A stretch of 64,000 bases of DNA. It comes from Pseudopyrenochaeta lycopersici. Lineage: Eukaryota > Ascomycota > Dothideomycetes > Pleosporales > Pseudopyrenochaetaceae. How positions within the stretch are numbered: position 1 is the first letter of the stretch; every line of letters starts with the position of its first letter. Where the stretch lies: assembly GCA_003313425.1 (NCBI GenBank), contig NHZP01000016.1, positions 124,001 through 188,000 of the forward strand. The letters are read 5' to 3'. Both the position numbers and the translations under genes were made by a program. The notes under the pieces are model-generated. The model ran no database searches and was not told where the DNA came from. It saw only the letters and a list, made by a program, of their open reading frames with translations. Of the stretch, positions 10,687 through 23,112 are shown piece after piece.

Positions 10687-11990
10687 GGTGGAAATGTGTA
10701 TGTCGAGTTCCTCAGCCTGGTCACCACGGCTCTGATATCGATAATGGGACGATGATAATGGGATGCAATGCCAGCCTCGAATGCAGAATGGCAGGCCAAC
10801 AATGCAGATTGTTCAGAAACGTGAAGAGCAGATAGTAGCGAGTGTCTGGGCTGCGGGTCCCCGTTTCGGAAACTGATCGTGTGCTCTTGTCAGGATCGAT
10901 GAGGCGTAGGCGCAGAGTAAGCAGCAGGTGTAACTAACGTCAAAGAGCGGTCGCGCAGTGAGGGAGATGGCCAAATAAAGAAATGACGAGCAATGAAGCG
11001 CACAAGAGAGGAAGAGATCAATGGAAACAGTGTACAACCCAGGGCCACGCACGCGACCTTTCAAGCATCTCCCTCCACGCCTCGAGACCATTGCCTGGCA
11101 CCCCGGTAGGATCTGAGAATCATTACCGGATATCGGACACAGCACCAAGCGAAGATGGGTAAGGTGTAGCCGTTGCACCCGGGGGGATAAAGGCTTGATA
11201 GCAAGCCGCAGCCACTGACACGCGGCCGCTACGTGTTAAGCATTGATGCCGCGAACATCGTTGGGTCGACCGGCACTGTTGCGGGGACGATGACGCTGTT
11301 GATCAGGTCCTTGGTGACGGAGGTTTTCTTGGAAGCCTGCACTTGGTTCCTGCGACCTGACTGAGCGTGTTTGAAGGGTGGAGTTTCACCTTTTCGACAT
11401 GATTACTTGAAGAGGGGTGTTTGCAAAGATTGCATGTTGCGTTGCAGGGTGTACGTACACCATGTTGAGCTCGCGTGCAATCTTACCCGAAGGGGGAAAC
11501 GTCCGTCCAATCATTACAAGGCGTTCGGCCTCGTCAGCGCTCCACTTTCGATAATACAAGTGCTTTCTTCGACTGTGGCGGGAATTCATCTTCTTGCGTT
11601 GTCGACGTTCGACATGACAAGAGGTCAGTGCATCCAAAAATGAACTAATTAAGCTACGCGGTTACGAGGGCAGACCCATTGAAGTGGTTTAGATGTGCGT
11701 AAGCCAATGCGGGTTGACACGAAAGCACACAGACCATCTCACGGACCATGTTTAAACAGACATTCCCTTATGTCCATTCCTTAGGCCCTGTAAATCGCCA
11801 GCGTGACTGGCTGGCAAGTAGAACAAATTGCTGGATATCATTTACTCATTCAACCCGAGTCCTGCTAGTATTACACTCACTGAACTTTTACTATGTCTAC
11901 ATGGGAGCCTGGAAATGCTCTATGCCCAAACGCTGGAAAGCCATTCCAATACCGGTGGGACGCCAGAAAGACGGGAACAAGGCACAAGGT
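10687..11990. other. Intergenic, 1.3 kb; one unexplained open stretch
   Basis: No recognisable gene. On the minus strand, 11350-11229 reads as a plausible C-terminal peptide ending at a TAG at 11229 (contains VTKDLINSVIVPATVPVD), but a second frame there is also open and no convincing upstream exon was found. The LicD promoter and the RVB2 3'UTR must lie here. Confidence 0.5.
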
Positions 11991-13553
<1,563 letters not shown>

Positions 13554-14242
13554 GGCGATGTGTGCGGGCGTGGGTATCTGGCAGTCTTGTGTGAGGAGTT
13601 CAGCGAATGCACGCGGCGTCGATGCGACAAGCAACATTTCGCGACCAAAGCTCCAGTTACGCGCACGGGCCCGACTTCCCTGTCTGCTCCAGCTGGCCAT
13701 GGTCGTGATTGGCCTGACCCATCACCTTCACAACCTCGCACAAGAGACGCGTGAAACCTCAAGCAGATGGCCCATTGGTTATTTCCTCACCGCCGCAGCA
13801 TATATTCGGGCTGTTTGCCCCTTCCACCTGACTGCTAACACCTCTGGCCGCCTTTTTACTTCTCCCTCTACTTGCTTCATTTGGTGATTGCCCAAGCACT
13901 CAAGTTTCCTCTCAAATTCACCTCGTGGTCTAGCAGAAAACGCTCGGCAGAATCCTGCCTTATTTTACCAACAGGTACGTGTCGAATCCAGCTCAGTCTC
14001 GCCGAGCCTGCAGAGTCTGCATGGTTATCCCTGTGTCCAACGCAGTCTCCTACCTACATTTGTTTGTGTCGAAGACACTTAGATATGCGCAGTCAAATCG
14101 TGCCCTCACTTTGGCCTTGGTGCCACTGGCGCCGCCACGCATTCATGTCGACGCTCACTTCAAATCCGTGCTAACAATGCTGTGTACAAGCACTCCTAGC
14201 GCCCGCCTCTCAACCGCATAATCACCTGCACGTATCATTATC
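13554..14242. promoter_or_regulatory. Shared upstream region of RVB2 and the coiled-coil gene
   Basis: 690 bp separating two divergently transcribed start codons. It has pyrimidine-rich tracts close to both ends (for example 13840-13900) and no coherent reading frame. Presumed bidirectional promoter; no specific factor site can be named. Confidence 0.45.
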
Positions 14243-16588
14243 ATGAATTTGCGTCATAGGCCAGTGAAGCGACGGGGAAGCCAGACTCCTCCTCAAGAGC
14301 CCAGTCGCCCATTCAAGCGATCAGCCTCCAGTGCCAGCTCTTGGCATGATACTGCCACCAAGCAAAGTCCATCCATAGATAGTTCTCAAATATTGGTTCT
14401 TCCACGCCTCGTCAGGGAACTGCAGAGACAATATGACGAGATGTCGGACCAAATCGAAAAGCTCTATACTCAATCTAGCCCAATGACGGGCATTTCCCAG
14501 CAAACAAAAGAGTCAACAGAGTTCATAAGATGCATGGACAATGCCTATAGCCCCATCGCATCTGTACCATCGGCCATCGATGAACTGTTAGGCTTCAAAG
14601 CAGCCACAGAGAACCAAGACTTTCCGGCTCAATTGCGTAATCTGAACGATAAGATCAAGGACATTGAACACAAAAATGCTGAGGCGTGCAGTAGGACTGA
14701 CTTGGTCGACCTAAAGCGGCAGATGAAAGAAGACATGAATCAACTACAGACTCAACATGACAAAGATATGACAGAACTGCAGACTCAACATGAAAAATAT
14801 ATGAAAGAACTGCAAACTCAGCATCAAAAAGATATGAAAGAACTACAACAAGAGGTAGACAACGTGAAGAGCTCCACATCCCGGATTGCACAATTCGGTC
14901 AACGGCTCGACTCCTCAGATTGTCAGCTAGCGCAGCTGTCAGTGAAGATGAATGAAACCAAAAATGCTCTTCAGCAGGCCAATGTGTCATTAGAACACAT
15001 GGAACACCGTCTTCCTAAACATTCCAATGCCGTCGACGCTTTGCAGGGAACTATGCCTACCGTGTGTAAGGACAACTTTGACCTTGTCAAAAAGTCAATC
15101 AAAGAACAAATTAGCACCATCAGTAGCAAGCTCGAGGCAACCGTTCAAAGCCTTGTACCTCTCAATGAGCACATAGCGAAGACCTGCACACAGTCCTCGC
15201 AGGTCATGTTCACAGACGGGCAACAAGCCCAGCTCAACTTGGTAGTAGAATGCAGTGAAGGTCTGAAAGAGGACATGTCTAAGTTGCAGTCAGGTCTGAA
15301 AGAGGACATGTCTAAGTTGCAGTCAGGTCTGCAAGAGGACATGTCTAAGTTGCAGTCAGGTCTGAAAGAGGACATATCTAAGCTGCAGTCAGACCTTCAA
15401 GAAGAGATTGCTGTTCTAGACCGCGATGTCCGAGAAGTCAAGGAGCATCTTAATAAGAAGGGCGATATTTTTAACATTGACCAGCAAATGGACAAGTTCC
15501 GGAAAGCGTTGAAAGGTTTACATGATCAATATAACAATATCACAACCGACGAACTTTGCCAACGGATGACAGGCTGGTTCGAGAAAATGTACCCATCGGA
15601 CATGTCAACTGTGTTACAGCAATTGTCTTCTATCCAAGGAAACGTGGCCAATTTGACATCGCGCACAGATCAGACATCTTGGATCGAATGTCATGCGAAC
15701 CAGCTTTCCATGCTCATTACTAATGCCCCCCAGCTACTTGCTCTGTCCAATTTGGCGAGCGACCTCGAGCAAATGCGAGAGGTCCGGGCTAGGATTAATG
15801 AAGTCCAAAGGGATGCGAAAGCTGCAATCGCGAACGCTGAGAAAGCCCGGTTAAAGGCGAACCAAGTAGCAGGACATGTCCAAAACGTGCAGCACATACA
15901 GCCCAACCACAAAATCGCCATTGACAATGGCTATGCCGGCTTACCCAAATTTGCTGACGCGCATGTTGTCAGCGCTGGCGTGAAGAACGTGGAGGATCTA
16001 CAGGATCGCGCATTTGGTCAACCTCAAGAGGGGCCTAACATAAGCCAGGCGACCAAAACGGCACTAGAAACTGAACAGAAGGAGCGGGAGAAGGTAGAGC
16101 AAGAACTTCGAATGATGATCAAAGACGCCGTCAACGATTTAAGCATGACAAAAACAGAATTTAAGAACGAACATGAGAAGCTATGGAAGGCTACTAAGGA
16201 TTTAGATAAAGAGGCCCAAATGGCATGTGCAAAAGAGCTGGAGAAGTTGGGCAATGTTGGTCCACAACTTCAAGATTTCTCCGACACCTTGAAGCAGATG
16301 GAAGCCAAGTTGAACAAGGTCACGGAGAAATCGGGCGAGCTTGCAAACGCTCTCAAAGACGACAAAACAGCCTTTGATAACCTCCGCCGAGACTTTGACG
16401 AGGTCAACGATACGATGATCGAACCAAACAAGAAATTTCTTGAATGGTGTGGTGTCGTTCCTCTCGTCCTCACGCAGATGCAGGAGGTGGTTCAAGATAT
16501 GAACCAAAACCTGCCCGTGGCCTTGAATTTTGAATGGGCCATTGATCTCAATCCTCCCACGTCAGAGGAGGCTGAGGCTCAGATCTAG
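14243..16588 (+). CDS. Long coiled-coil protein, hypothetical
   Basis: A single-exon frame of 781 residues. The N-terminal 50 residues are basic and Ser/Pro-rich (NLRHRPVKRRGSQTPPQE), possibly a nuclear or microtubule-binding signal. From about residue 130 the protein is predicted helical: long heptad-like runs rich in Leu/Gln/Glu/Lys, with two internal repeat blocks, an 11-residue MKELQTQHxKD unit (about 165-200) and SGLKEDMSKLQ repeated four times (about 340-383). The C-terminus is less charged (LPVALNFEWAIDLNPP). No catalytic motif is visible. It resembles structural proteins such as spindle-pole, septal or kinetochore coiled coils, but I cannot assign a family. RVB2 lies divergently upstream. 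Confidence 0.8.
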   Translation: MNLRHRPVKRRGSQTPPQEPSRPFKRSASSASSWHDTATKQSPSIDSSQILVLPRLVRELQRQYDEMSDQIEKLYTQSSPMTGISQQTKESTEFIRCMDNAYSPIASVPSAIDELLGFKAATENQDFPAQLRNLNDKIKDIEHKNAEACSRTDLVDLKRQMKEDMNQLQTQHDKDMTELQTQHEKYMKELQTQHQKDMKELQQEVDNVKSSTSRIAQFGQRLDSSDCQLAQLSVKMNETKNALQQANVSLEHMEHRLPKHSNAVDALQGTMPTVCKDNFDLVKKSIKEQISTISSKLEATVQSLVPLNEHIAKTCTQSSQVMFTDGQQAQLNLVVECSEGLKEDMSKLQSGLKEDMSKLQSGLQEDMSKLQSGLKEDISKLQSDLQEEIAVLDRDVREVKEHLNKKGDIFNIDQQMDKFRKALKGLHDQYNNITTDELCQRMTGWFEKMYPSDMSTVLQQLSSIQGNVANLTSRTDQTSWIECHANQLSMLITNAPQLLALSNLASDLEQMREVRARINEVQRDAKAAIANAEKARLKANQVAGHVQNVQHIQPNHKIAIDNGYAGLPKFADAHVVSAGVKNVEDLQDRAFGQPQEGPNISQATKTALETEQKEREKVEQELRMMIKDAVNDLSMTKTEFKNEHEKLWKATKDLDKEAQMACAKELEKLGNVGPQLQDFSDTLKQMEAKLNKVTEKSGELANALKDDKTAFDNLRRDFDEVNDTMIEPNKKFLEWCGVVPLVLTQMQEVVQDMNQNLPVALNFEWAIDLNPPTSEEAEAQI
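15260..15391 (+). repeat. Four near-identical 33-bp units in the coiled-coil gene
   Basis: Units starting at 15260, 15293, 15326 and 15359 encode SGLKEDMSKLQ-type undecapeptides and differ by only a few bases. A degenerate fifth unit follows (SDLQEEIAVL). An 11-residue (hendecad) periodicity suits a coiled coil, so copy number may change without breaking the helix. Confidence 0.9.
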
Positions 16589-17585
16589 TGAGGTGCCAAA
16601 GGGACAGGCAGGAGCAAGCGTCAAGTTGCTTCCATTGCCATTATGGCTCACTTAAAAGTGACGCGGTGGCCACACATTGGATCGAAGCCTGTGGACGGAC
16701 AACTGTTCACACGGCTCTTTGAATTTGGTATTAGATGGCACACTTCTTTGTTCATTTCGGCAGTTTTCCAGCCAAAAAGATAAAGGAAGCGAACGGATTT
16801 TGGTGTATACAGCATTTTCACGGTTACTTCAGTACATGACATGGCCAACTTTGGGCATTTCTTTCGTCAACTCTTCCCGTCCTAGCATTTGGGGGCCCGA
16901 TAGAATATAGATTAGGTTCAGATACTGGCCTCTCCCTGGCAACAATTCCAAGACTAATATGGCGTTTCATGGCACAATTGGGCAGGCACGGTGTTGAGAG
17001 GAGCTACGATCCGGGACGCCTGCCCGGCTACAGGCATGCTCTACACATTTTGGCCATTCAAAAAGTTCTTAGCTTAACAACCGTGCTCGCCCTTTCCTGA
17101 AGATGTGATCCCTTTATACATGATGAATGTGACTTTGCTACCAGCCCTTGCATACTCTGAAGGAAACAGGGATCGCAGCATTCCTCCAATCCTCCACACA
17201 TGTGTTTATTTGTGCAACGAGCGATGAAAGAGTCTAGATCGAACAAAGGGGTCTAGTACTATTGCTCTCCCAAGATCCCAATCTCCGGGAAATCAAAGGA
17301 ATTAGAATTCAATACTTTTGTGGCATGCAGGTCAAAAAAAAACATTCCGTTCCCAGCTTTTCCTGCGTTCTGGGCGGATGGGAAAGTGGGAAAGCGAGTT
17401 CCTACGGAGTTAAGAGGGATCGCGCTAGTAGTTTAATTCCGGGCCAAAAGTTTCCAACAGGGTTACACGAATGACATCGCCGTTTTTCCAACGATTCAGC
17501 GAGGAAAGTGTTAGAGGTGTTGTTGTCAATTCGCACCGAAGTTAAGATACATAGATACATGGTGAAGTAAAAGAGCGAGGTACTC
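16589..17585. other. Intergenic, about 1 kb, nothing recognised
   Basis: Between two plus-strand genes. Only short unsupported frames. Contains a short A-run (17334-17342) and no coherent coding signal. Confidence 0.6.
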
Positions 17586-18248
17586 ATGGCTTCTTCGACG
17601 CTCGTCCCGAGCTCTGGTCACGCTGCGACAATCGCAATGGCATCCAACACACACCCACACCCACACCCACACGCAGATGCAGATGCAGACGCAGATACAG
17701 CAATGCCCGACGCCGTCCCGTCGCGCAGTCAAGACAGCACCAAGAAGCGGAAACGGAAAGACAAGGAAAAACCACATATCCTCCACCAATCCACGTTCCG
17801 CAAGCCCAGCTGGACATATCTGCAGCTCTGCCTCGTCACGCCGGGGACAGCTTCGCAGGGACCTCTCTCATCCACATCATCTGTAGCAACTGCCCCCACG
17901 GATAGCGCTACAGTATCGCAACCCACGAGAACGGGCATGCACATTGACCCGCTCACCGTGTCGACACTGCTGTCGCACCCGCTGTCGTCGTATCTCGGCA
18001 CGACCGGCGCCGCGATACCAATTGACATTCTCAAGACGAGTGGCAGGGAGGTGTGGATCAGGATACCGCGGCAGGATGTGCGGGGGTTCCGGGCGAGTCT
18101 GAGTGGGTGGGTTGGGAGCTGTGGGGGGGACGATGTGCCGGGCGTGGAGGGGGGAGGGGGGAGAGTAAAAGTGGCATGGAGGGTTGTGGGGGAGAGTAGT
18201 GTGTTGGGACTGTTGGGTGGGGATGGAAGTGAGTTGTTTGGGAGTTGA
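17586..18248 (+). CDS. RNase P/MRP subunit Pop8-like protein
   Basis: A frame of 220 residues with an early His-Pro/Asp-Ala microsatellite-like stretch (HPHPHPHADADADAD) and a basic KKRKRKDKEK segment. The conserved part follows: FRKPSWTYLQLCLVTP near 72-87, then IDPLTVSTLLSHPLSSYLGTTGAAIPIDILKTSGREVWIRIPRQD, a split alpha/beta core matching the fungal Pop8 (Pop5/Rpp14-related) pattern. It ends with VKVAWRVVGESSVLGLL. Pop8 is a protein subunit of nuclear RNase P and RNase MRP, acting in tRNA 5' and rRNA processing. The central insertion (about 88-115) is Ser/Thr-rich and probably disordered. The family is recognised from motif pattern, not from a search. Confidence 0.72.
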   Translation: MASSTLVPSSGHAATIAMASNTHPHPHPHADADADADTAMPDAVPSRSQDSTKKRKRKDKEKPHILHQSTFRKPSWTYLQLCLVTPGTASQGPLSSTSSVATAPTDSATVSQPTRTGMHIDPLTVSTLLSHPLSSYLGTTGAAIPIDILKTSGREVWIRIPRQDVRGFRASLSGWVGSCGGDDVPGVEGGGGRVKVAWRVVGESSVLGLLGGDGSELFGS

Positions 18249-18575
18249 TGGCTGATGAGCTTGGGGAAAGTTATTCAGTGACAGGATCGGAGCCACTGCG
18301 CAACGAGATATCATCACTACACTGCGAAAAGATGAAGCAAAAGTAGGTAAGTACTTGAGAAAGATGACATTGATCTACACAGCTGCGAGAAAAGGTATCT
18401 CTGTCGTAAACATCCTGATCCCTCTATCATATGCTCTAGACTCCAAAGCGAACCAACATTAATGTCGACCTCTAGGTAACACATCGTGGCCCATCTCGGA
18501 ATCGAGAAGCACTGTTTTATCCGCAGTAGTCCTCCCACTAAATCGCAATTTTGGGCAAAGTCAAGAGTCCGCAAT

Positions 18576-18621
18576 CTACCAGCCAGGCGCTGGCGGGCCA
18601 CCCTGGCCGTGACCCCCGTAG

Positions 18622-18652
<31 letters not shown>

Positions 18653-20136
18653 GTGGCGGAGGGTACTGTCCTCCACCTCCATACTGGTTCTGCGGGGTGG
18701 GCTGACCGCCGTATTGGTTGTGCTGGCTAGAACAGGGGAGTGGAAGTCAGTATGTGTTCTGCACAGAAAGCTTATACGCGTTGACGTACTGGTTATCATA
18801 ATTCTGGGAGCCCCCATATGGCCCACTGGGAGCGCCGTAGCCAGCTGGTCCGCCATAGCCGGCAAGAAGGGTGTTAGCGATGCGATGTTTATGGGGTCGA
18901 ATAAAGATTACCTTGTTGACCATAATTTGAAGGCGGTCCTCCATGCTGTCCACCATAACCAGATTGTCCTCCAAATCCGGCCTGAGAACCATATCCTTGC
19001 TGTCCGTGCTGTGGAGGTCCTGAATGCTGATTGTTCTGGTTATGATTTTGGCCGTAGCCTCCCTGGCCTTGTCCATACTGCTGTCCGGGTGGAGGCCCGC
19101 CGTATTGCCCGCCAGACTGGCCGCCAGGTTGATACGATGGTGGCGGTGCAGTACCAGTGTAGGTGTTGCTCGACGCTCCGCTGTGACTGTAGCCGTAACC
19201 GCTATTACTCGGCTTGCTCTGCTGTAAATGTTCAGTTCAAGGTCCCAAGACTTCAATGTCACTCTCGAGAGTACGCACCGATCCGCCACCCAAGACGCCC
19301 CCAAGTATACCTCCAAGGCCGCCACCGCTTGATCCATGGCCAGAGCTGCTGCCGTGACCTCCGCCAGACGAGCTTCCATGCTGCTTCCCACCGCCTAGCA
19401 GCGAACCCGCGAGCTGGCCAACGAGGTTTCCACCGCCGCCACTGCTGCTGCCGTGTCCGCTGCTGCTGCCATGGGACTGCTTCCCCCCTCCCAGAAGGGA
19501 ACCGGCGAGCTGGCCAACCAGGTTTCCACTGCCGCCATGGCCACTGCTCTGCTTGTTGTTGCCCATGAGCGCATTCATGGCAAAGCCCTGTCATGGTGGT
19601 CAGCCTAGGTTATTGATGCCCGAGTGCGCGACCCCTACCCCAAGACCGCCGGCCCTGTCGCCAGTCGGACCGTCACCCACGCCTCTCGTTCCGTCGCCGG
19701 CTTCGGGGCCTTTGGTTCCGTCTGGCTGGTGGTATGGGTTGGTGGGCTGAGCAGGCGTGCTGCGGTTCGAGCCGCCGCCGACGGGCGCTTCGCTGGTGGG
19801 GAGGTCCCATTGTGACACGCCGGTGCTGATCTGGACGTCTGGTGAGTGCATTAGAGATTTTGCCGTCTGTCAAGCGGGCCACGACGGGCCACGACTCCGA
19901 GGCTACGCACAGTAGTACTTCTTGGATCTGTGGACGTGTTAGCCGTGTCGCAGTGGCCGCGGGGCAGCAGCCGCCATGGCGGGGCAGCAGCCAGACCAGG
20001 GCGCGGTCGAATGCTGGGCGAGGACATACGAGTTATCCCATTGCGCTATCCACCCAGCAGGCAGCTTCGGCAGCGTGGGATCGGTCGGGCCTGTGTCTGG
20101 CGAGCCTGGGTGTTGTGGGGGCGTGGGCGCAGCCAT
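18576..20136 (-). CDS. WW-domain protein with Gly/Ser- and Gln/Tyr/Gly-rich tail, 7 exons
   Basis: Exons 20136-20030, 19927-19911, 19838-19639, 19587-19279, 19221-18912, 18844-18790 and 18726-18576 sum to 1,149 nt (382 aa) with all phases matching. The first three exons together build one WW domain: LPAGWIAQWDNS, then KKYYYV, then STGVSQWDLPT, with both signature Trp residues. The second exon is only 17 nt. The middle is a Gly/Ser-rich segment with two copies of NLVGQLAGSLLGGGKQ (about 130-175), followed by a GYG/QQ/GGQ low-complexity region and a 10-Gln run (18624-18653). WW domains bind Pro-rich ligands. The tail resembles low-complexity, phase-separating sequences. Specific function unknown. 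Convergent with the Pop8 gene (328 bp apart). Confidence 0.85.
18624..18653 (-). repeat. CAG/CTG trinucleotide run encoding poly-Gln
   Basis: Nine CTG triplets plus one TTG on the plus strand give ten consecutive Gln codons (nine CAG, one CAA) in the last exon of the WW-domain gene. A likely length-variable microsatellite. Confidence 0.95.
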
Positions 20137-20776
20137 AATGGCGGTTTGCTGCTCTCTGGGCAGGCGCGGGGCAAGCAGAGCTGATATCGCGGGCCTAAGG
20201 AAAAAGGGCGTCCTGTGCAGTCGGACGGGAATGAAAGAGGGAGGGAACGATGAGGGAGATATCAATGCATCGCAGGCCAGGGCTTATGACAGACGTGAGC
20301 AGCCGGAGCGATGGGGGAGTCCTTGTTAGCGGTGGCGGTAGGGATTGGCTGGTTTCAATGGCGAGGCTGTGCATCCACAAGTGACGCGTGCCCATGTGTG
20401 GCTAATGGCTCTTTCAGCTGCCTTGTGAACACCTCGCGCTCACGGTACAGCCGTGGGAAAGGGTTCCTGTCATGGCACCTGGGGGAGGCTCACGTTATGG
20501 TCGTCTTACAAGAAGTGGCTTGCAGCCACGTCCGCGTTACCTGATCGCAGGCCACACATGCTTGCGGCCCAACATAGCAGCCTGACCCACGCCCAATAAT
20601 GATACACATATAGCTAAACAAAGTACCCCCAGCGCCAGTGCAATGCAGAATCCTGTTTTGCTTCAGACGTCGATGCAAAAGCTATGTATCGTCTGCAACT
20701 GGTCCCCAGGCAATCCAAAGTCAATCATACCAATAATCCAATCCCAATCTTGAGTCATGCCGAACCATTACCCCTT
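20137..20776. other. Upstream region of the WW gene / 3' region of the F-box gene
   Basis: 640 bp with no recognisable gene. The WW-gene frame stays open a further 43 codons upstream to an ATG at 20265, but that extension is not needed and looks untranslated. Confidence 0.5.
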
Positions 20777-23112
20777 TTACCAAGCATAGCCACCCTCATC
20801 ATTATCCTCGTTGCCATTCCATTCCTCATCGCCGCTGGGCTCAGCATCCAGGAAGTCAGCTTCGTCGTAGATTTCCTCTCGTGGCCGAAAGTTGTCAATA
20901 CGGAAGATGACCGTGTGGCACCGGCCTTGAACAAACAGCCCCTTGTCTTGATCAGACGCTGCCTCTTGATCAGATCCGGACTGATCGTCTTCTGAAGCTT
21001 CATCATAGCTTGCAGTTGCTTTGGACCGTGACCGTAGACGCTTTGAACCCCACTCCTCGTCTTTCTTCGCATCACGCAAAAGCAGCAGCGGAGCATCGCT
21101 GTCGCTCTCTTCGGTAATCTTTGCCTGCCCCGGCTCATTTCCTACTTCTTCGGATATGCCCTCGATCAACGAGTCATTCTTCTCGCCCGCTCTTGCGTGC
21201 TCTTTCCACTCCCTGAAGGCCCTCAGTGAGGCAAGATGAGCGCTCGGGGCTTCCCACTTCCTCGCGAATACCCGCTTAAACTTGGCACTCCACTTCATCC
21301 TAAATTCTGCTCGCTGCCGCCAGTCAGTGTCCACCATGGCCATAATGGTAAGCTCCCGGAGCCAAGGCAAATCCTCTGCAGCCTCGATCAGCGAGCTGAA
21401 GAAGTTGTTGGCCGATGTTGAGTTCCAGTTGCGCAAGTATTCCATATCAATAATACGGAGGGTGGAAGGCCAGCTAGGTTTTTCATCTTCTCCGAGCAGG
21501 GTCTCGTACAAGGGCTCGTTATCCGCGGACATTGCCAGAGAGCTGTAGTATGTCGTATCCATTCGTAACACCTCTAGCTTAGGGCAAGAACGCTTCAAGT
21601 CGACCAAGAAAGATAGATCCAGAGCTTGGTTGTGGTTGAGGACCAGGTCTTCCAGCTGTGCGCCGTGTGTGGCAAGGAAAGCCTGCAATGCGTCGGATAG
21701 AAGCTCGCCGCAATTGGTGATATTCAAACTAACGAGATTAGTGGGCAGGAGCGGAAGCAGGCGTCCACTGACAACGCCGCAAGTCTCAAAAGACAAGGCT
21801 CGAAGTTGAGGAAGCACTGCTAGGGCAGACGCAAGCAATTCTTCTGTGGTTGGCAGACCCTGAAGCTCTTCACGGGCTTCACGTTCGTCATGAGATGGCT
21901 CGGGGTGAAATTTGGTTAGTGTGACATCTCGAAGACTTTGAAATGCGCTGTCGCCATGAATCGTCTTCATCCAGAGAGGGCTCTGGTCGCAAAAGCTTCT
22001 GTTCCATCGCCAGCTTCTCAGATGCAGCTTGGTCAGCCGCAAGGCTTCGAAAAGTTCGTTGGGATATACCCATCGGCGCAGTCGACGGAGCCGTTCTCGA
22101 AAAGGTGGTCTGTCGACAGGATCAAAGATATCAATCTCGCGGAGTGTTGTCAGTGACTGGACCAACGCTGCTAGGTCTGCGACACTATGCGTGGGATCCG
22201 TCAACGTAGACATTTGCGTGGCGTCTATTTCTAGTCTCTTGACCATAACACGATATTCCTCACGCGCCCCAGACGGAGGAGCGATAAGATGATGGACTAG
22301 ATCTTTCCGAGTCTGCCTCGTCGCGAAGATGGGTGGGTTGCGATAGAGGGCTGTCAGAGCCGGCTTCGTAAATGTCGAACATATTCCGGCCATCTGCACA
22401 AGCCATGATATGGAAGCTGTGGGCTTCATGTTCTCATCGTGAAGTGGATGTGAGGCATACACAAAGACTTGGAGGAGCACGTGGTATGGTAACGACGCCC
22501 ATGCCTGTTAGTGGTACAATTAGCGTACTAAATCGACGGCACAATAGAGCATCTAAAGAACTTGCAAAAGTTGTTTGGGATATGTGAAAGACATACCGGT
22601 ATATGGCCATCGGTTGGGATGTCTGCCGCTTTATGCTCGGCTTGTGCTGCACTGTTCGGCTTTAGAGGCGCGCCAATGACTAACTTTCGCCGTGGCCTTG
22701 CTTTGGAAGCCTGATTCTTTTGTGTGCGCGGAGACTGAACTGCCGTGGTTCGTGGCTTGTGGCGGACGGGCATAACTTCGTCCTCGGTCAGTTCAAAGTC
22801 GGCATCGGGATTCTCCTCTTCATCCGAGCTGATGTCCTTGTACGATATCCGTTGACGAACGCGGTTTCTTGAGCTTCGTGAACTCTGTGATGCCCGTGGA
22901 GGTTTGCGCACAGGAAGGGCGGCTCGAGTGGCATGTTGGCTGGAGGCTTCATCCGCATCGTCCGGTTGCTGGTGCCTAGCGGAGCGTCGCGAGGGAGTCG
23001 TACGCTTCCTCCGTACAGTTTGGTCCTGGTCGGTGCTTTCAGAGAGATCTTCATCACTGCTGGGCTCTTTATAGGAGACTGCGCCCCGTTTGCGCTTCAA
23101 AGTAACAGCCAT
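20777..23112 (-). CDS. F-box/leucine-rich-repeat protein, 2 exons
   Basis: Exon 1 (23112-22597, 172 codons) is basic/acidic and Ser-rich with KRKRG and SSDEDLSES/SSDEEENPD motifs, so probably nuclear. Exon 2 (22504-20777) begins AWASLPYHVLLQVFVYASHP, the F-box (about residues 173-215) that docks Skp1, followed by LRR-like strands such as LRALSFETCG, LVSLNITNCGELL, LEDLVLNHNQALDL and LEVLRMDTTYY (about 300-450). The acidic C-terminus ends DEGGYAW. The total is 747 residues. Such proteins recruit substrates to SCF ubiquitin ligases; the substrate is not evident. It is transcribed divergently from the SUZ12 gene with about 880 bp between start codons. Confidence 0.88.

Noticed and set aside
10360..10835. 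Plus-strand frames opposite LicD exon 1
   Set aside because: Antisense shadows of the LicD gene, which has a signal peptide and matching intron phases.
16677..16910. 77-codon plus-strand frame downstream of the coiled-coil gene
   Set aside because: No homology recognised, no promoter or splice context; probably 3'UTR/intergenic.
18486..19568. 360-codon plus-strand frame
   Set aside because: It lies antisense to the seven-exon WW gene, whose spliced frame restores a WW domain. The antisense product is Arg/His/Cys-rich without family resemblance.
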